Origin: Phycisphaeraceae bacterium
GTDB lineage: Bacteria; Planctomycetota; Phycisphaerae; Phycisphaerales; Phycisphaeraceae
Length of the DNA: 7,812 nt
Assembly (NCBI GenBank): GCA_020850375.1
Contig: JADZET010000081.1
Coordinates: forward strand, 1-7,812
Direction of reading: 5' to 3'
Part shown: one piece after another, positions 1-6,455 of the stretch
How positions within the stretch are numbered: the stretch's first letter is position 1
Layout: the number at the start of each line of letters is the position of its first letter
Notes under the pieces: model-generated
Database searches by the model: none
Told to the model about the DNA's origin: nothing
The model's input: the letters and a program-made list of their open reading frames with translations, nothing else
Position numbers and translations under genes: made by a program

Positions 1-675
1 AAGGGCGTGAAGGTCTGCAAGTTCTGGGCGGCCCCGCGCGGGCTGGACAAGTGGGACCAGATGTGGATCGACTCGCCGATCCGGCTGCGGAGCATGAAGC
101 TCGCCCGAGAACTGGGCATGACGCTGATGGTCCACGTGGCCGACCCGGACACCTGGTTCGCCACCAAGTACGCCGACGGGAGCAAGTACGGCACGAAGCG
201 CGACCACTACGCCCGGTTCGAGCACATGCTGGCGATGTTCCCCGACACCGACTGGTGGGCCGCGCACATGGCCGGCAGTCCGGAGGACCTCGACTTCCTC
301 CAGGGGCTGCTCGACCGCTGGCCGCGCCTGCGCGTCGACACCTCGGCCACCAAGTGGATGGTGCGCGAGCTGTCCAAGCACGCCGATGTCCTGCGCGATT
401 TCCTGGCCCGCAACCCAGGCCGTGTCATGTTCGGCACGGACATCGTGGCCGACCCGGCGAACCTGAGCTTTGACCTGTTCGCCTCGCGCTTCTGGGCCCT
501 GCGGACCTTGCTCGAAACCGACTTCGACGGCCCGAGCCCGATCGTGGACCCGGACCTGTCGCTGGTTGACCCGAGCCTGCCGACGGAATCGACGGCCCAC
601 CTGCGCGGCGCGTCGGTCGGCCCGGCCACGCTGGCGGACGTCTACGTCGGCGCGTGCCGGGGGCTGCTCGGCTGA
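1..675 (+). CDS. Amidohydrolase (amidohydrolase_2-type TIM barrel), C-terminal part
   Basis: This is the 3' part of a gene that begins before the window; the frame is open from base 1 and ends at TGA 673-675. The visible 224 residues look like the second half of a metal-dependent hydrolase of the amidohydrolase-related group. Counting codons from base 1, H45 lies in MVHVADP, H89 in AAHMAG, and D147 in VMFGTDI. These occupy the places where this family has barrel-strand metal ligands and the late catalytic Asp. The GTG at base 7 is an internal codon, not a start, because the residues before it are in frame and the N-terminal barrel strands are missing. I see no signal peptide, since the N-terminus is absent. 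The substrate cannot be told; relatives include decarboxylases, lactonases and uncharacterised hydrolases. The GH38-like gene follows after 62 bp on the same strand, so co-transcription is likely. Confidence 0.85.
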   Translation, partial: KGVKVCKFWAAPRGLDKWDQMWIDSPIRLRSMKLARELGMTLMVHVADPDTWFATKYADGSKYGTKRDHYARFEHMLAMFPDTDWWAAHMAGSPEDLDFLQGLLDRWPRLRVDTSATKWMVRELSKHADVLRDFLARNPGRVMFGTDIVADPANLSFDLFASRFWALRTLLETDFDGPSPIVDPDLSLVDPSLPTESTAHLRGASVGPATLADVYVGACRGLLG

Positions 676-707
676 GTCGAGGCGTTGTGGGTCAGAAGAA
701 CATGGCG

Positions 708-723
708 CCGGACTTCGGTCCGG
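708..723 (+). promoter_or_regulatory. UUCG tetraloop hairpin in the leader of the GH38-like gene
   Basis: A perfect 6-bp stem (CCGGAC at 708-713, GTCCGG at 718-723) closes a TTCG loop. In RNA this is the C(UUCG)G tetraloop, one of the most stable small hairpins known. It lies between the amidohydrolase stop (675) and the GH38-like start (738), and ends two bases before the GGAGA Shine-Dalgarno. No T-run follows, so it is not a classical intrinsic terminator. It could stabilise the 3' end of the upstream message, mark an RNA-processing site, or set initiation of the downstream gene. The structure is seen directly; its role is inferred. Confidence 0.6.
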
Positions 724-725
724 AT

Positions 726-730
726 GGAGA
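726..730 (+). promoter_or_regulatory. Ribosome binding site of the GH38-like gene
   Basis: GGAGA lies seven bases before ATG 738. It decides the start: the frame is open further upstream (ATG at 654 and 702), but those starts would add a hydrophilic stretch in front of the signal peptide and, from 654, overlap the amidohydrolase gene. Confidence 0.7.
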
Positions 731-737
731 TCAACCT

Positions 738-3386
738 ATGTCACGTTGGAAATCAGGAGTGTGCGCGGTGCTGACCCTTCTTGCGGCGACGACGTCGGCC
801 CAGGCGCAGCAGCGTCGGCCGATGACGGTGGTGCTGATCCCCACGACGCACATGGACATCGACTTCACGCAGCCGCCGGCCGGGTCGTACAAGCGGTACG
901 TCGAGTGCATCGCCCAGGCCGTCGAGGCCTGCGAGGCGGACCCGGCGGCTCGCTTCAGCGTGCAGCTCGCCTCGGCCACGGCGGCGTTCCTCGAGGCCCG
1001 GCCCGACATGGCCGATCGCTTCACCGAGTTGGTGCGGCAGGGGCGGATCGAGGTCTGCGTCAACTGGACGAACCCGCACTACAGCGAGCTGAGCGGCGAG
1101 CACCTGGTCCGCCAGATCGCCTGGTCGCGCTGGTGGCTGCACGAGAAGCTGGGCGTCTGGCCGGCCGTGGCGGACAACGGCGAGCTCTCGGACGTCACGC
1201 CGCAGCTCGCCCAGGTGATGGTGCGCAGCGGCGTGTCGAATTACCACGCCTACAAGAGCGGCTGCCCGTCGCTGACTTCCGGCGGGCGGGACTTCGCGGG
1301 CAACGCGTGGTTCCTGGGCCTCGACGGCTCACGGCTGCTCTACAACGCCCAGAACTACAACATGGCTGAGGAGTTCGGCAGCACGCGCCCGTGGGGCTGG
1401 CCCGAGGGCGAGCCGGGAGGGCAGCGCGGCCTGCGTTCGACGCCGACCGGCCGACTGCTCCTGCTGACCGAGGGCGGGCCCGGATGGGACGACGCCATGC
1501 CGCCGCTGGACAAGCTCTCGGCCTTCGTGAAGGGCTGGAACGCCGATGAGGCTTGCTCCAAGAAAGCTCAATACGTCCTGGGCACGTTCGCTGACTACTT
1601 CGCCAAGCTCCGCCAGGAGCTCGACAGCGGGACGGCGATCCCCGCGCTCAGCGGCCACACCGAGCACGGCGAGATCCTCTACGCCCGCGTCTGGAACCTG
1701 GCACGTGACCGAGCGATCTTCGAGAACACCATCACCCAGGCCCAGACACTGGGCGTCTGGTGCGACTGGCTGGGCCTGGAGGGTCTGAGCCAGGAGCAAG
1801 TCGAGGCCGCCTGGCGTCTGGCGATGGAGAGCTCGACGCATAACTGGGCCTTCACCGACCAGGGCCAGCGCTCCCTCCAGGCCAAGGCGGGCAAGGCGCG
1901 CACCACGGCCGAGACCATGCGCGACCGTGTGGCCAGTGAGCTCGCCCGCCGCATAGTCCCCGGGGGCGGGACCGTCGCCTTCAACACCCTGCCTCACCCC
2001 CGCAAGGAGATCGTGCGGATCGGCGAGCAATATCAAGAGGTGGAACTGCCGGCGATGGGCTGGATCGTGCTGCCGCCGGCCAAGGAGATTGGGGCGCGTG
2101 AGCTGATCGCCCAGGACGGCGTGATCGAGAACGCCCGCTACCGCGTCGAGGCCAGCGCCCAGGCCGGCCTGATGCGGGTCTATGACAAGCTCCACGGGCG
2201 GGAATTGCTGTCGCCGGTGGACGGCAAGAGTCTGCTGACGGTGCGGAGCAGCTACATCGAGGCTATGGGGACCGAGCGGGCGGAGTACTTCCTGTCGGCC
2301 GACACCGGACAACGGATGAGCCCCGAGAAATTCGAGCTGACCAGGCAGTTGCTCGGCGGGCTGGACGCGAAGATGGCTCCACGGTCTGTCAGCACGCGCC
2401 TGGCGGGCGACGCGGCCGAGATGACGATCGACGGCGACACCGGCGGGGCGCCGACACGTTTGGTGGTGCGCCTCGGGCTGGGCAGCGACTTCGTGGAGAT
2501 CGAACTCTCGGGCAAGCGCGGCCCGGCACCGAAGCGGACACCGGAGATGCGCTCATCCGAGGCCCAGGCGATGCTGCGGCCGGGCCCGATGTACTTCGCG
2601 ACGCTGGAGCTGGCCGCCGGCGAGAACGCCCTGGCCCGGGTCAGCGTGCCGTGGGGCTCGATCGAGCCGCCCAAGGCCATGCCCCGTCTCGAGCCGGCGA
2701 CGCAGCAGAACGCCAGCAACGCCGTGGCCGCGGCGGACGCGAAGATGTGGTACGGCGTCTACAACGAGGCCTGGCACGCACCGCTCCAGAACTTCTTCGG
2801 GGCTCGCATGGTCCAGCCGCGCTGGCTGACGATGTGGAACAGCGATGGCGGGATCACGTGGGCACAAGAGGCCCCCTACGCCAACCTCTTCCGCGACAAG
2901 GACCGGCCGAACCGCTTCTATCGCTCGCTCTGGCAGGGCTATAGCGGCACGGGCCGGTACGTCTGGCGACTGCGCGGGCACGACGGCGACTGGAGGCAGG
3001 GCGGCGCCGAGCGCCTGGCTCAGGAGCTCAATCAGCCGCCGCTGGTCATGAAGGTCGAAGCGGCCGGCGAGCAAGCCGCCACGCTGCCAACGGCGCTGCC
3101 GGACACGATGAGTTGGTTCGACTGGCCCGATGATCGCGTAGTCTTCAGCACGCTCGAGAAGAGCTACGACGGCAAGGCCCATGTTCTGCGTTTCTATGAG
3201 TCAGTCGATCGGGCGAGTGATCTGACGCTGCATCTGAACGACGCCCTGGGCAGGTTGGCGTGGAAGCGTACGAATCTGCTCGGAGAACCCGAAGTGGACG
3301 TGCAGTCGCCCAATGCAGATCAACGCACGCTGCCCGTCAACTCGTTTGAGATCGTGACGCTGCGGATCGAAAAGCCCGTTCGATAA
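738..3386 (+). CDS. Secreted GH38-type glycoside hydrolase (alpha-mannosidase-like)
   Basis: Predicted exported glycosidase of 882 residues. Residues 1-23 form a signal peptide: a short basic start (R3, K5), a hydrophobic core, and a likely cut after SAQA-type A23. The mature part opens with a beta strand ending in TTHMDID (H38, D40), matching the HxD metal-binding motif of the GH38 catalytic barrel. ADNGELSDVTPQL (145-157) aligns with the DPFGHS..PQL segment of GH38, which makes D147 the likely nucleophile by inference. SGHTEHGE (305-312) and SSTHNWAF (365-372) contain further conserved-looking His residues. The C-terminal beta region is characteristic: AFNTLPHPRKE near 414-424, VIENARYRVE near 462-471, VYDKLHGREL at 481-490, and RFYES, TNLLGE and SFEIVTLRI between 818 and 877. 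Similarity is partial, and the HMDIDFT opening also recalls the uncharacterised DUF5054 branch, so mannose specificity is not established. It probably acts in the periplasm or outside the cell on mannosides or related glycans, downstream of the amidohydrolase. Confidence 0.8.
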   Translation: MSRWKSGVCAVLTLLAATTSAQAQQRRPMTVVLIPTTHMDIDFTQPPAGSYKRYVECIAQAVEACEADPAARFSVQLASATAAFLEARPDMADRFTELVRQGRIEVCVNWTNPHYSELSGEHLVRQIAWSRWWLHEKLGVWPAVADNGELSDVTPQLAQVMVRSGVSNYHAYKSGCPSLTSGGRDFAGNAWFLGLDGSRLLYNAQNYNMAEEFGSTRPWGWPEGEPGGQRGLRSTPTGRLLLLTEGGPGWDDAMPPLDKLSAFVKGWNADEACSKKAQYVLGTFADYFAKLRQELDSGTAIPALSGHTEHGEILYARVWNLARDRAIFENTITQAQTLGVWCDWLGLEGLSQEQVEAAWRLAMESSTHNWAFTDQGQRSLQAKAGKARTTAETMRDRVASELARRIVPGGGTVAFNTLPHPRKEIVRIGEQYQEVELPAMGWIVLPPAKEIGARELIAQDGVIENARYRVEASAQAGLMRVYDKLHGRELLSPVDGKSLLTVRSSYIEAMGTERAEYFLSADTGQRMSPEKFELTRQLLGGLDAKMAPRSVSTRLAGDAAEMTIDGDTGGAPTRLVVRLGLGSDFVEIELSGKRGPAPKRTPEMRSSEAQAMLRPGPMYFATLELAAGENALARVSVPWGSIEPPKAMPRLEPATQQNASNAVAAADAKMWYGVYNEAWHAPLQNFFGARMVQPRWLTMWNSDGGITWAQEAPYANLFRDKDRPNRFYRSLWQGYSGTGRYVWRLRGHDGDWRQGGAERLAQELNQPPLVMKVEAAGEQAATLPTALPDTMSWFDWPDDRVVFSTLEKSYDGKAHVLRFYESVDRASDLTLHLNDALGRLAWKRTNLLGEPEVDVQSPNADQRTLPVNSFEIVTLRIEKPVR

Positions 3387-3683
3387 TGGGATGTCAGGAA
3401 CTTTGGCCATGCGTAACACTGGCTGACCGGACATGAAGAAAGCCCGTGCGTAGTTCTGGCTCAGCGGCCAAAGGCATGACTTTTTTCATCACTACTGCCC
3501 ATTTCGCACCCGCCACTCTCGCCAGCTGGCATACTGATTCGCCGCATGTCTGCTGGATGGACTTGGAAACACGTCACAGACCAGAGATACTAGAAGCTAA
3601 CTGACGTGGCATCGTGCCAAAGCCAAAACTGCATTGAGGGCACGCTTGTTTTGCCCCCAATGCCATGTTGGACCTGATACCAC
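3387..3683. other. Intergenic spacer with no supported gene
   Basis: This 297-bp stretch is less GC-rich than the genes before it. I see no convincing coding sequence, tRNA or repeat array in it. It contains a weak inverted repeat followed by T6 (3401-3486), a 10-bp perfect palindrome GCCAGCTGGC at 3521-3530, and a 13-bp dyad TGGCA-TCG-TGCCA at 3607-3619. The last is 65 bp upstream of the next start and could be a small operator, but neither dyad is longer than might arise by chance. No clear -35/-10 pair was found. Confidence 0.5.
3401..3486 (+). terminator. Weak candidate terminator after the GH38-like gene
   Basis: CTTTGGCC (3401-3408) pairs perfectly with GGCCAAAG (3466-3473). Inside it GCTGA (3422-3426) pairs with TCAGC (3461-3465), so the right arms are contiguous and the left arm has a 13-base bulge. 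A T6 run follows at 3481-3486, seven bases after the stem. The long interior and the gap before the T-run make this a poor intrinsic terminator. The position, 14 bp after the stop codon, is the main support. Confidence 0.25.
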
Positions 3684-4067
3684 ATGGGCGCTGCATATTT
3701 TATCGTTCTTGAACGGCCAATCGATGACTTGGATGTCAGCATGGACGGCAAAAGCCTGTCGCAGCACATGGAGTCACTCGACGAAGAGGCACGGCGGGTG
3801 GGTGTTCGACCCTTGTCGGAGTTTTTCAGCGTCGAACCTTCGCAGATGGCGGAATTCATGGAGGGCGAAGGTTTGGACGCCAGCGAGATCGAGTTGCCGC
3901 CCCTGGCACAACACTCCGCTGTGGATGGCTTAGCGACGGTCAGAGCGTTGGCGACATGCCCAGTCGCGCAGAACAATGGTGTTGCACGGGACCTGCGCAG
4001 ATGCGAGCAGATCCTGACCGTTGCGGCGAACCATGGCGTTGGCTGGCATATGGAAGTTGACTTCTGA
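3684..4067 (+). CDS. Small conserved-type hypothetical protein, 127 aa
   Basis: A small soluble acidic protein of unknown function. It opens with GAAYFIVLERPID, continues with a helix-rich DGKSLSQHMESLDEEARRVGV, then PLSEFFSVEPSQM, a low-complexity acidic stretch (58-70), DGLATVRAL (81-89), and ends in HMEVDF. This layout resembles a family of small bacterial hypothetical proteins I recall, which start with a YFIVLE strand, carry an FFS element and a later DGLATVRAL helix; that memory is not verified here. There is no signal peptide, membrane segment or known catalytic motif. No good Shine-Dalgarno precedes ATG 3684, but the family-like YFIVLE start favours it. The gene stands alone between long spacers and uses A/T-ending codons more freely than its neighbours, which may reflect a separate origin. 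The overlapping opposite-strand frame is rich in Ser, Cys and Arg and looks non-coding. Confidence 0.65.
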   Translation: MGAAYFIVLERPIDDLDVSMDGKSLSQHMESLDEEARRVGVRPLSEFFSVEPSQMAEFMEGEGLDASEIELPPLAQHSAVDGLATVRALATCPVAQNNGVARDLRRCEQILTVAANHGVGWHMEVDF

Positions 4068-4258
4068 GCGCGCTGGGTGAGTGGACAGATACATGGATCC
4101 GGGCAAGGGGCCTTCTTGAGCCAATGCATGGCTTTGCCGACTTGGATCGAGGCGTTAGGATGCCGATGGTAGCTCATGGGTGGGCGATTCCGACAATGTT
4201 GGCTCCATTAGCCTTTGTTCTGACTTCTCTGCGATAGCCGCCCGATGAAAGGGGCATC

Positions 4259-4915
4259 ATGCGCACGCTCAGCCGGCTGTTCGCGAATAACCGAGCCTGG
4301 TCCGAGAGCATGCTCCGGGGCGACCCGGAGTTCTTCCGCCGGCTGCTGAATCAGCAGCGTCCCGAATACCTCTGGATCGGCTGTGCCGACAGCCGCGTGC
4401 CCGCGAACCAGATCGTCGGGCTCCTGCCGGGCGAGTTGTTCGTCCACCGGAACGTGGCCAACATCGTGGTCGAGGGCGACATCAACTGCCTCTCGGTGCT
4501 CCAGTACGCCGTGGAGGTGCTGCGGGTCCGGCACGTGATCGTCTGCGGCCACTACGGCTGCGGCGGCGTGGGGGCGGCCCTGCGCGGCGACCGGCTGGGC
4601 CTGGCGGACCAGTGGCTCGACCACGTGGCCAAGATCCGCGACAAGAATCGCGACCAGCTCGACGCCCTGCCGACCGAGAAAGAGCGGCACGACCGCCTGT
4701 GCGAGCTCAACGTCATCGAGCAGGTGTCCAACGTCTGCCAAACGCCGATCATCCGTGACGCCTGGGGACGATCACAGCCCGTGTCCGTCCATGGCTGGAT
4801 CTACAGCCTCGAGGACGGCCTGCTGCGCGACATGAACATGTGCGTCACCCAGCCTGGCGAGCTGCGCGAGCGCTACGAGACGGCGCTTGCTGAACAGCCC
4901 GGCAAGAAGGCATGA
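4259..4915 (+). CDS. can: Beta-class carbonic anhydrase
   Basis: Zinc enzyme that interconverts CO2 and bicarbonate in the cytoplasm, supplying bicarbonate for carboxylases and helping pH balance. The 218-residue length and residue spacing match Escherichia coli Can almost position for position. Zinc ligands C42, H98 and C101 lie in GCADSR and CGHYGCGGV, and the D44/R46 catalytic dyad is present. W39, R64 and Y182 match the triad (Trp39, Arg64, Tyr181) that binds inhibitory bicarbonate in type II beta-carbonic anhydrases of the Haemophilus/E. coli kind, so pH- and bicarbonate-dependent switching is a fair inference. Further family signatures are GELFVHRNVAN (58-68), NCLSVLQYAVEVL (77-89), CELNVIEQV (148-156) and HGW.Y..EDGLLRD (178-191). 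GGGG at 4251-4254 sits four bases before ATG. The gene appears monocistronic, with 191 bp upstream and 124 bp downstream free of genes. Confidence 0.97.
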   Translation: MRTLSRLFANNRAWSESMLRGDPEFFRRLLNQQRPEYLWIGCADSRVPANQIVGLLPGELFVHRNVANIVVEGDINCLSVLQYAVEVLRVRHVIVCGHYGCGGVGAALRGDRLGLADQWLDHVAKIRDKNRDQLDALPTEKERHDRLCELNVIEQVSNVCQTPIIRDAWGRSQPVSVHGWIYSLEDGLLRDMNMCVTQPGELRERYETALAEQPGKKA

Positions 4916-4976
4916 CGTCGCTTCATTCTTAACAGCAACGCTCTAAAGAATTCCGCGCCAAGATGGGCACTTATCC

Positions 4977-4995
4977 CCCGCCTGGCTGTGGCGGG
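4977..4995 (+). other. GC-rich hairpin between can and the toroid gene
   Basis: CCCGCC (4977-4982) and GGCGGG (4990-4995) form a perfect 6-bp stem with a 7-base loop. It lies 61 bp after the can stop and 44 bp before the next start. No T-run follows, so it would be an atypical terminator for can or a leader structure for the next gene. The stem is visible; the function is not. Confidence 0.35.
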
Positions 4996-5009
4996 CGTGC
5001 AGGCATCGG

Positions 5010-5015
5010 TATAAG
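5010..5015 (+). promoter_or_regulatory. Possible -10 element (TATAAG) of the toroid gene
   Basis: TATAAG resembles a sigma-70 -10 box. It abuts an in-frame ATG at 5016. If it is a real -10, transcription would begin around 5022, leaving that ATG untranscribed and favouring ATG 5040. No good -35 lies 16-18 bases upstream, so support is thin. Confidence 0.2.
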
Positions 5016-5026
5016 ATGGACGCATC

Positions 5027-5032
5027 GGAAGA
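5027..5032 (+). promoter_or_regulatory. Ribosome binding site of the toroid gene
   Basis: GGAAGA lies seven bases before ATG 5040. Together with the protein's N-terminus, which begins naturally at MPLLTQEQF, it favours 5040 over the in-frame ATG at 5016. Confidence 0.45.
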
Positions 5033-5039
5033 TCCCACG

Positions 5040-5966
5040 ATGCCATTGCTCACGCAAGAGCAGTTCCACAAAGCACGTCGTTTCATCCTTGACCAGGGCC
5101 GCCCTCTGGAGCGGGCCTTGTTTGTTCATGCCTTTGAGGGCGGCGATCAACAGGGTGTGCTCGACGCATTGTCGAGCTATCAGAATGGGGATGGCGGATT
5201 CGGCCACGCACTGGAGCCGGACTTTTGTTGCGATGAATCATCGGCACTGGCCACGACCGTCGCTTTCCAGTGCTTGCGTGAACTGGGAGTTCCCTCAGAT
5301 CATCCGCTGGTGCAGAGGGGCATCAGGTACTTTCTGGACACCTACGATTCAGCGACCCGTTGCTGGATGGACGTGCCGCCCGCGGTGAACAACGCGCCCC
5401 ATGCGCCATGGTGGCATTATCGAGACGACGAGCCCAGACGGATGGACCGTTGCCTGGCCAATCCCAGAGCGGAGATCACCGCCTACCTGCACGAACACGC
5501 GGAACTCGTGCCGGGTACGTTCCTGAGGGAGCTGACGGAGACGGTGGTGCAGCATCTCAACACGCTCGCGGACGCGATGGAGATGCACGACTTGTTGTGC
5601 TACATCCGCCTGGCCGAGACGAAGAGGCTCCCGGAGTCGCTCCGCGAGACCATCATGCCGAAGCTTCGCCGCGCGGTGGATGCAACCGTGGCGCGCGAGC
5701 CTTCACAATGGCTGTCCTATGGTCTGCGGCCGCTGGACGTCGTCGAGAGCGCCGATTCTCCATTCGCCTCACAACTGGACGATGTGGTGCAAGCGAACCT
5801 CGACTTCGAGATCTCACGGCAGGAAGACGATGGAGCCTGGCCGCTGAACTTTTCATGGGGTGATGTGTACCCGCAGGCAGCACAGAAGGCCGCGATCGAG
5901 TGGCGCGGACGTCGGGCGCTTCAGCTGCTGCAGACTCTGGGGAGCTGCGACAGGCTTGCCAGATAG
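5040..5966 (+). CDS. Alpha/alpha-toroid protein (prenyltransferase/squalene-oxidase repeat fold)
   Basis: Soluble protein of 308 residues with repeats of the alpha/alpha-barrel fold shared by squalene/hopene cyclases and protein prenyltransferases. The clearest repeat motif is YQNGDGGFGHALEPD (47-61), followed by a helix SALATTVAFQCLRELGV (68-84). A second copy of the motif is RQEDDGAWPLNFSW (260-273), and IRYFLDTYD..TRCWMDVP (95-113) looks like a diverged one. It is much shorter than terpene cyclases (about 600 or more residues), and I do not see a DxDD protonation motif, so cyclase activity should not be assumed. There is no signal peptide. An alternative start at 5016 would add eight residues (MDASEDPT). 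The VOC-fold gene follows after 48 bp and may be co-transcribed. Third codon positions are less G/C-biased than in can or the GH38-like gene. The function is unknown; only the fold is supported. Confidence 0.82.
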   Translation: MPLLTQEQFHKARRFILDQGRPLERALFVHAFEGGDQQGVLDALSSYQNGDGGFGHALEPDFCCDESSALATTVAFQCLRELGVPSDHPLVQRGIRYFLDTYDSATRCWMDVPPAVNNAPHAPWWHYRDDEPRRMDRCLANPRAEITAYLHEHAELVPGTFLRELTETVVQHLNTLADAMEMHDLLCYIRLAETKRLPESLRETIMPKLRRAVDATVAREPSQWLSYGLRPLDVVESADSPFASQLDDVVQANLDFEISRQEDDGAWPLNFSWGDVYPQAAQKAAIEWRGRRALQLLQTLGSCDRLAR

Positions 5967-6014
5967 CCGCGGCCACCCCATCAGGCGGACAAGCGAATCT
6001 GATCGGGAAGCCCT

Positions 6015-6422
6015 ATGGCTCAACGTCTGGACATGGTCTCGATCCTGGTGCGGGACATCGGCCGGATGGTCGCGTTTTACCGTGACGTGCTGGGCTTCAG
6101 GACCGACTGGACGACCGGCCCTTACTGCGAATTCGACCATCACGGGGTTCGCTTCTCGATGTATGAACGACAGAAGATGGACGCACACTTTCCGGGGTTG
6201 CTCACGTATCCCTCGGGGCTCAATGGCTCATTTGCTCTGGCCATCGACCTACCCCGCTTCGAGGATGTTGATCCCGAGTTTGAGCGGCTGGTGAAAGCCG
6301 GGGCGAAACCCGTGTCACCCCCCAAGGGGCCAAACCCGGGCGGCTTGGCCTTTCGGGCCTGCTGGATCGCCGACCCCGAGGGCAACCTGATCGAGCTCGG
6401 GTCGTGGAACAAGGGGGAGTGA
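6015..6422 (+). CDS. VOC-superfamily (glyoxalase/bleomycin-resistance/dioxygenase fold) protein
   Basis: A 135-residue protein with the two-module vicinal-oxygen-chelate fold. Module one has VSILVRDIGRMVAFYRDVLGF (8-28), the typical strand-helix-GF pattern. Module two ends in the diagnostic IADPEGNLIELGSW (118-131), where E127 is the usual metal ligand. The first-strand metal ligand, normally His in the HV.L.V.D pattern, is replaced by D6 (RLDMVSILVRD), so metal binding may be altered or absent. The family includes glyoxalase I, extradiol dioxygenases, epimerases and antibiotic-binding proteins; nothing here picks one. GGGAAG at 6005-6010, four bases before ATG 6015, serves as ribosome binding site. 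The stop codon lies inside the loop of the inverted repeat at 6408-6450, and the next gene converges from the other strand 33 bp away. Confidence 0.9.
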   Translation: MAQRLDMVSILVRDIGRMVAFYRDVLGFRTDWTTGPYCEFDHHGVRFSMYERQKMDAHFPGLLTYPSGLNGSFALAIDLPRFEDVDPEFERLVKAGAKPVSPPKGPNPGGLAFRACWIADPEGNLIELGSWNKGE

Positions 6423-6450
6423 CGGACAGCGCCTGCGGCCTCCCCTTGTT
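6408..6450. terminator. Inverted repeat between convergent genes, candidate bidirectional terminator
   Basis: AACAAGGGG (6408-6416) is the exact reverse complement of CCCCTTGTT (6442-6450). Bulging out G6417 extends the stem by two more pairs, giving 11 bp around a loop of about 20 bases. It overlaps the last codons and stop of the VOC gene and ends five bases before the stop codon of the convergent membrane-protein gene, exactly where a shared terminator belongs. No T-run follows on either strand beyond the TTGTT in the arm, so termination by this stem is inferred from position and symmetry. Confidence 0.5.
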
Positions 6451-6455
6451 GTGAA

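Noticed and set aside
654..737. Upstream in-frame extension of the GH38-like protein
   Set aside because: It would overlap the amidohydrolase stop, bury the signal peptide behind 28 hydrophilic residues, and ignore the GGAGA placed correctly for ATG 738.
470..1369. Plus-strand open frame overlapping the amidohydrolase end and the GH38-like start
   Set aside because: Arg/Ala/Gly-rich shadow in another frame across two well-supported genes.
1329..2312. Long minus-strand open frame opposite the GH38-like gene
   Set aside because: It is a by-product of high GC. The translation is a Leu/Arg/Gly/Pro-rich mix with no domain, while the plus frame carries clear GH38 motifs throughout.
3371..3447. 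Direct repeat AAAGCCCGT at 3371-3379 and 3439-3447
   Set aside because: Nine bases seen twice with no further copies or mobile-element context; likely chance.
3521..3530. Perfect palindrome GCCAGCTGGC
   Set aside because: Ten bases only, a common restriction-site-like palindrome, with no partner site or nearby promoter to suggest an operator.
3590..4177. Minus-strand open frame of 195 codons opposite the small hypothetical gene
   Set aside because: Ser/Cys/Arg-rich composition without recognisable structure; the plus frame has a coherent protein layout.
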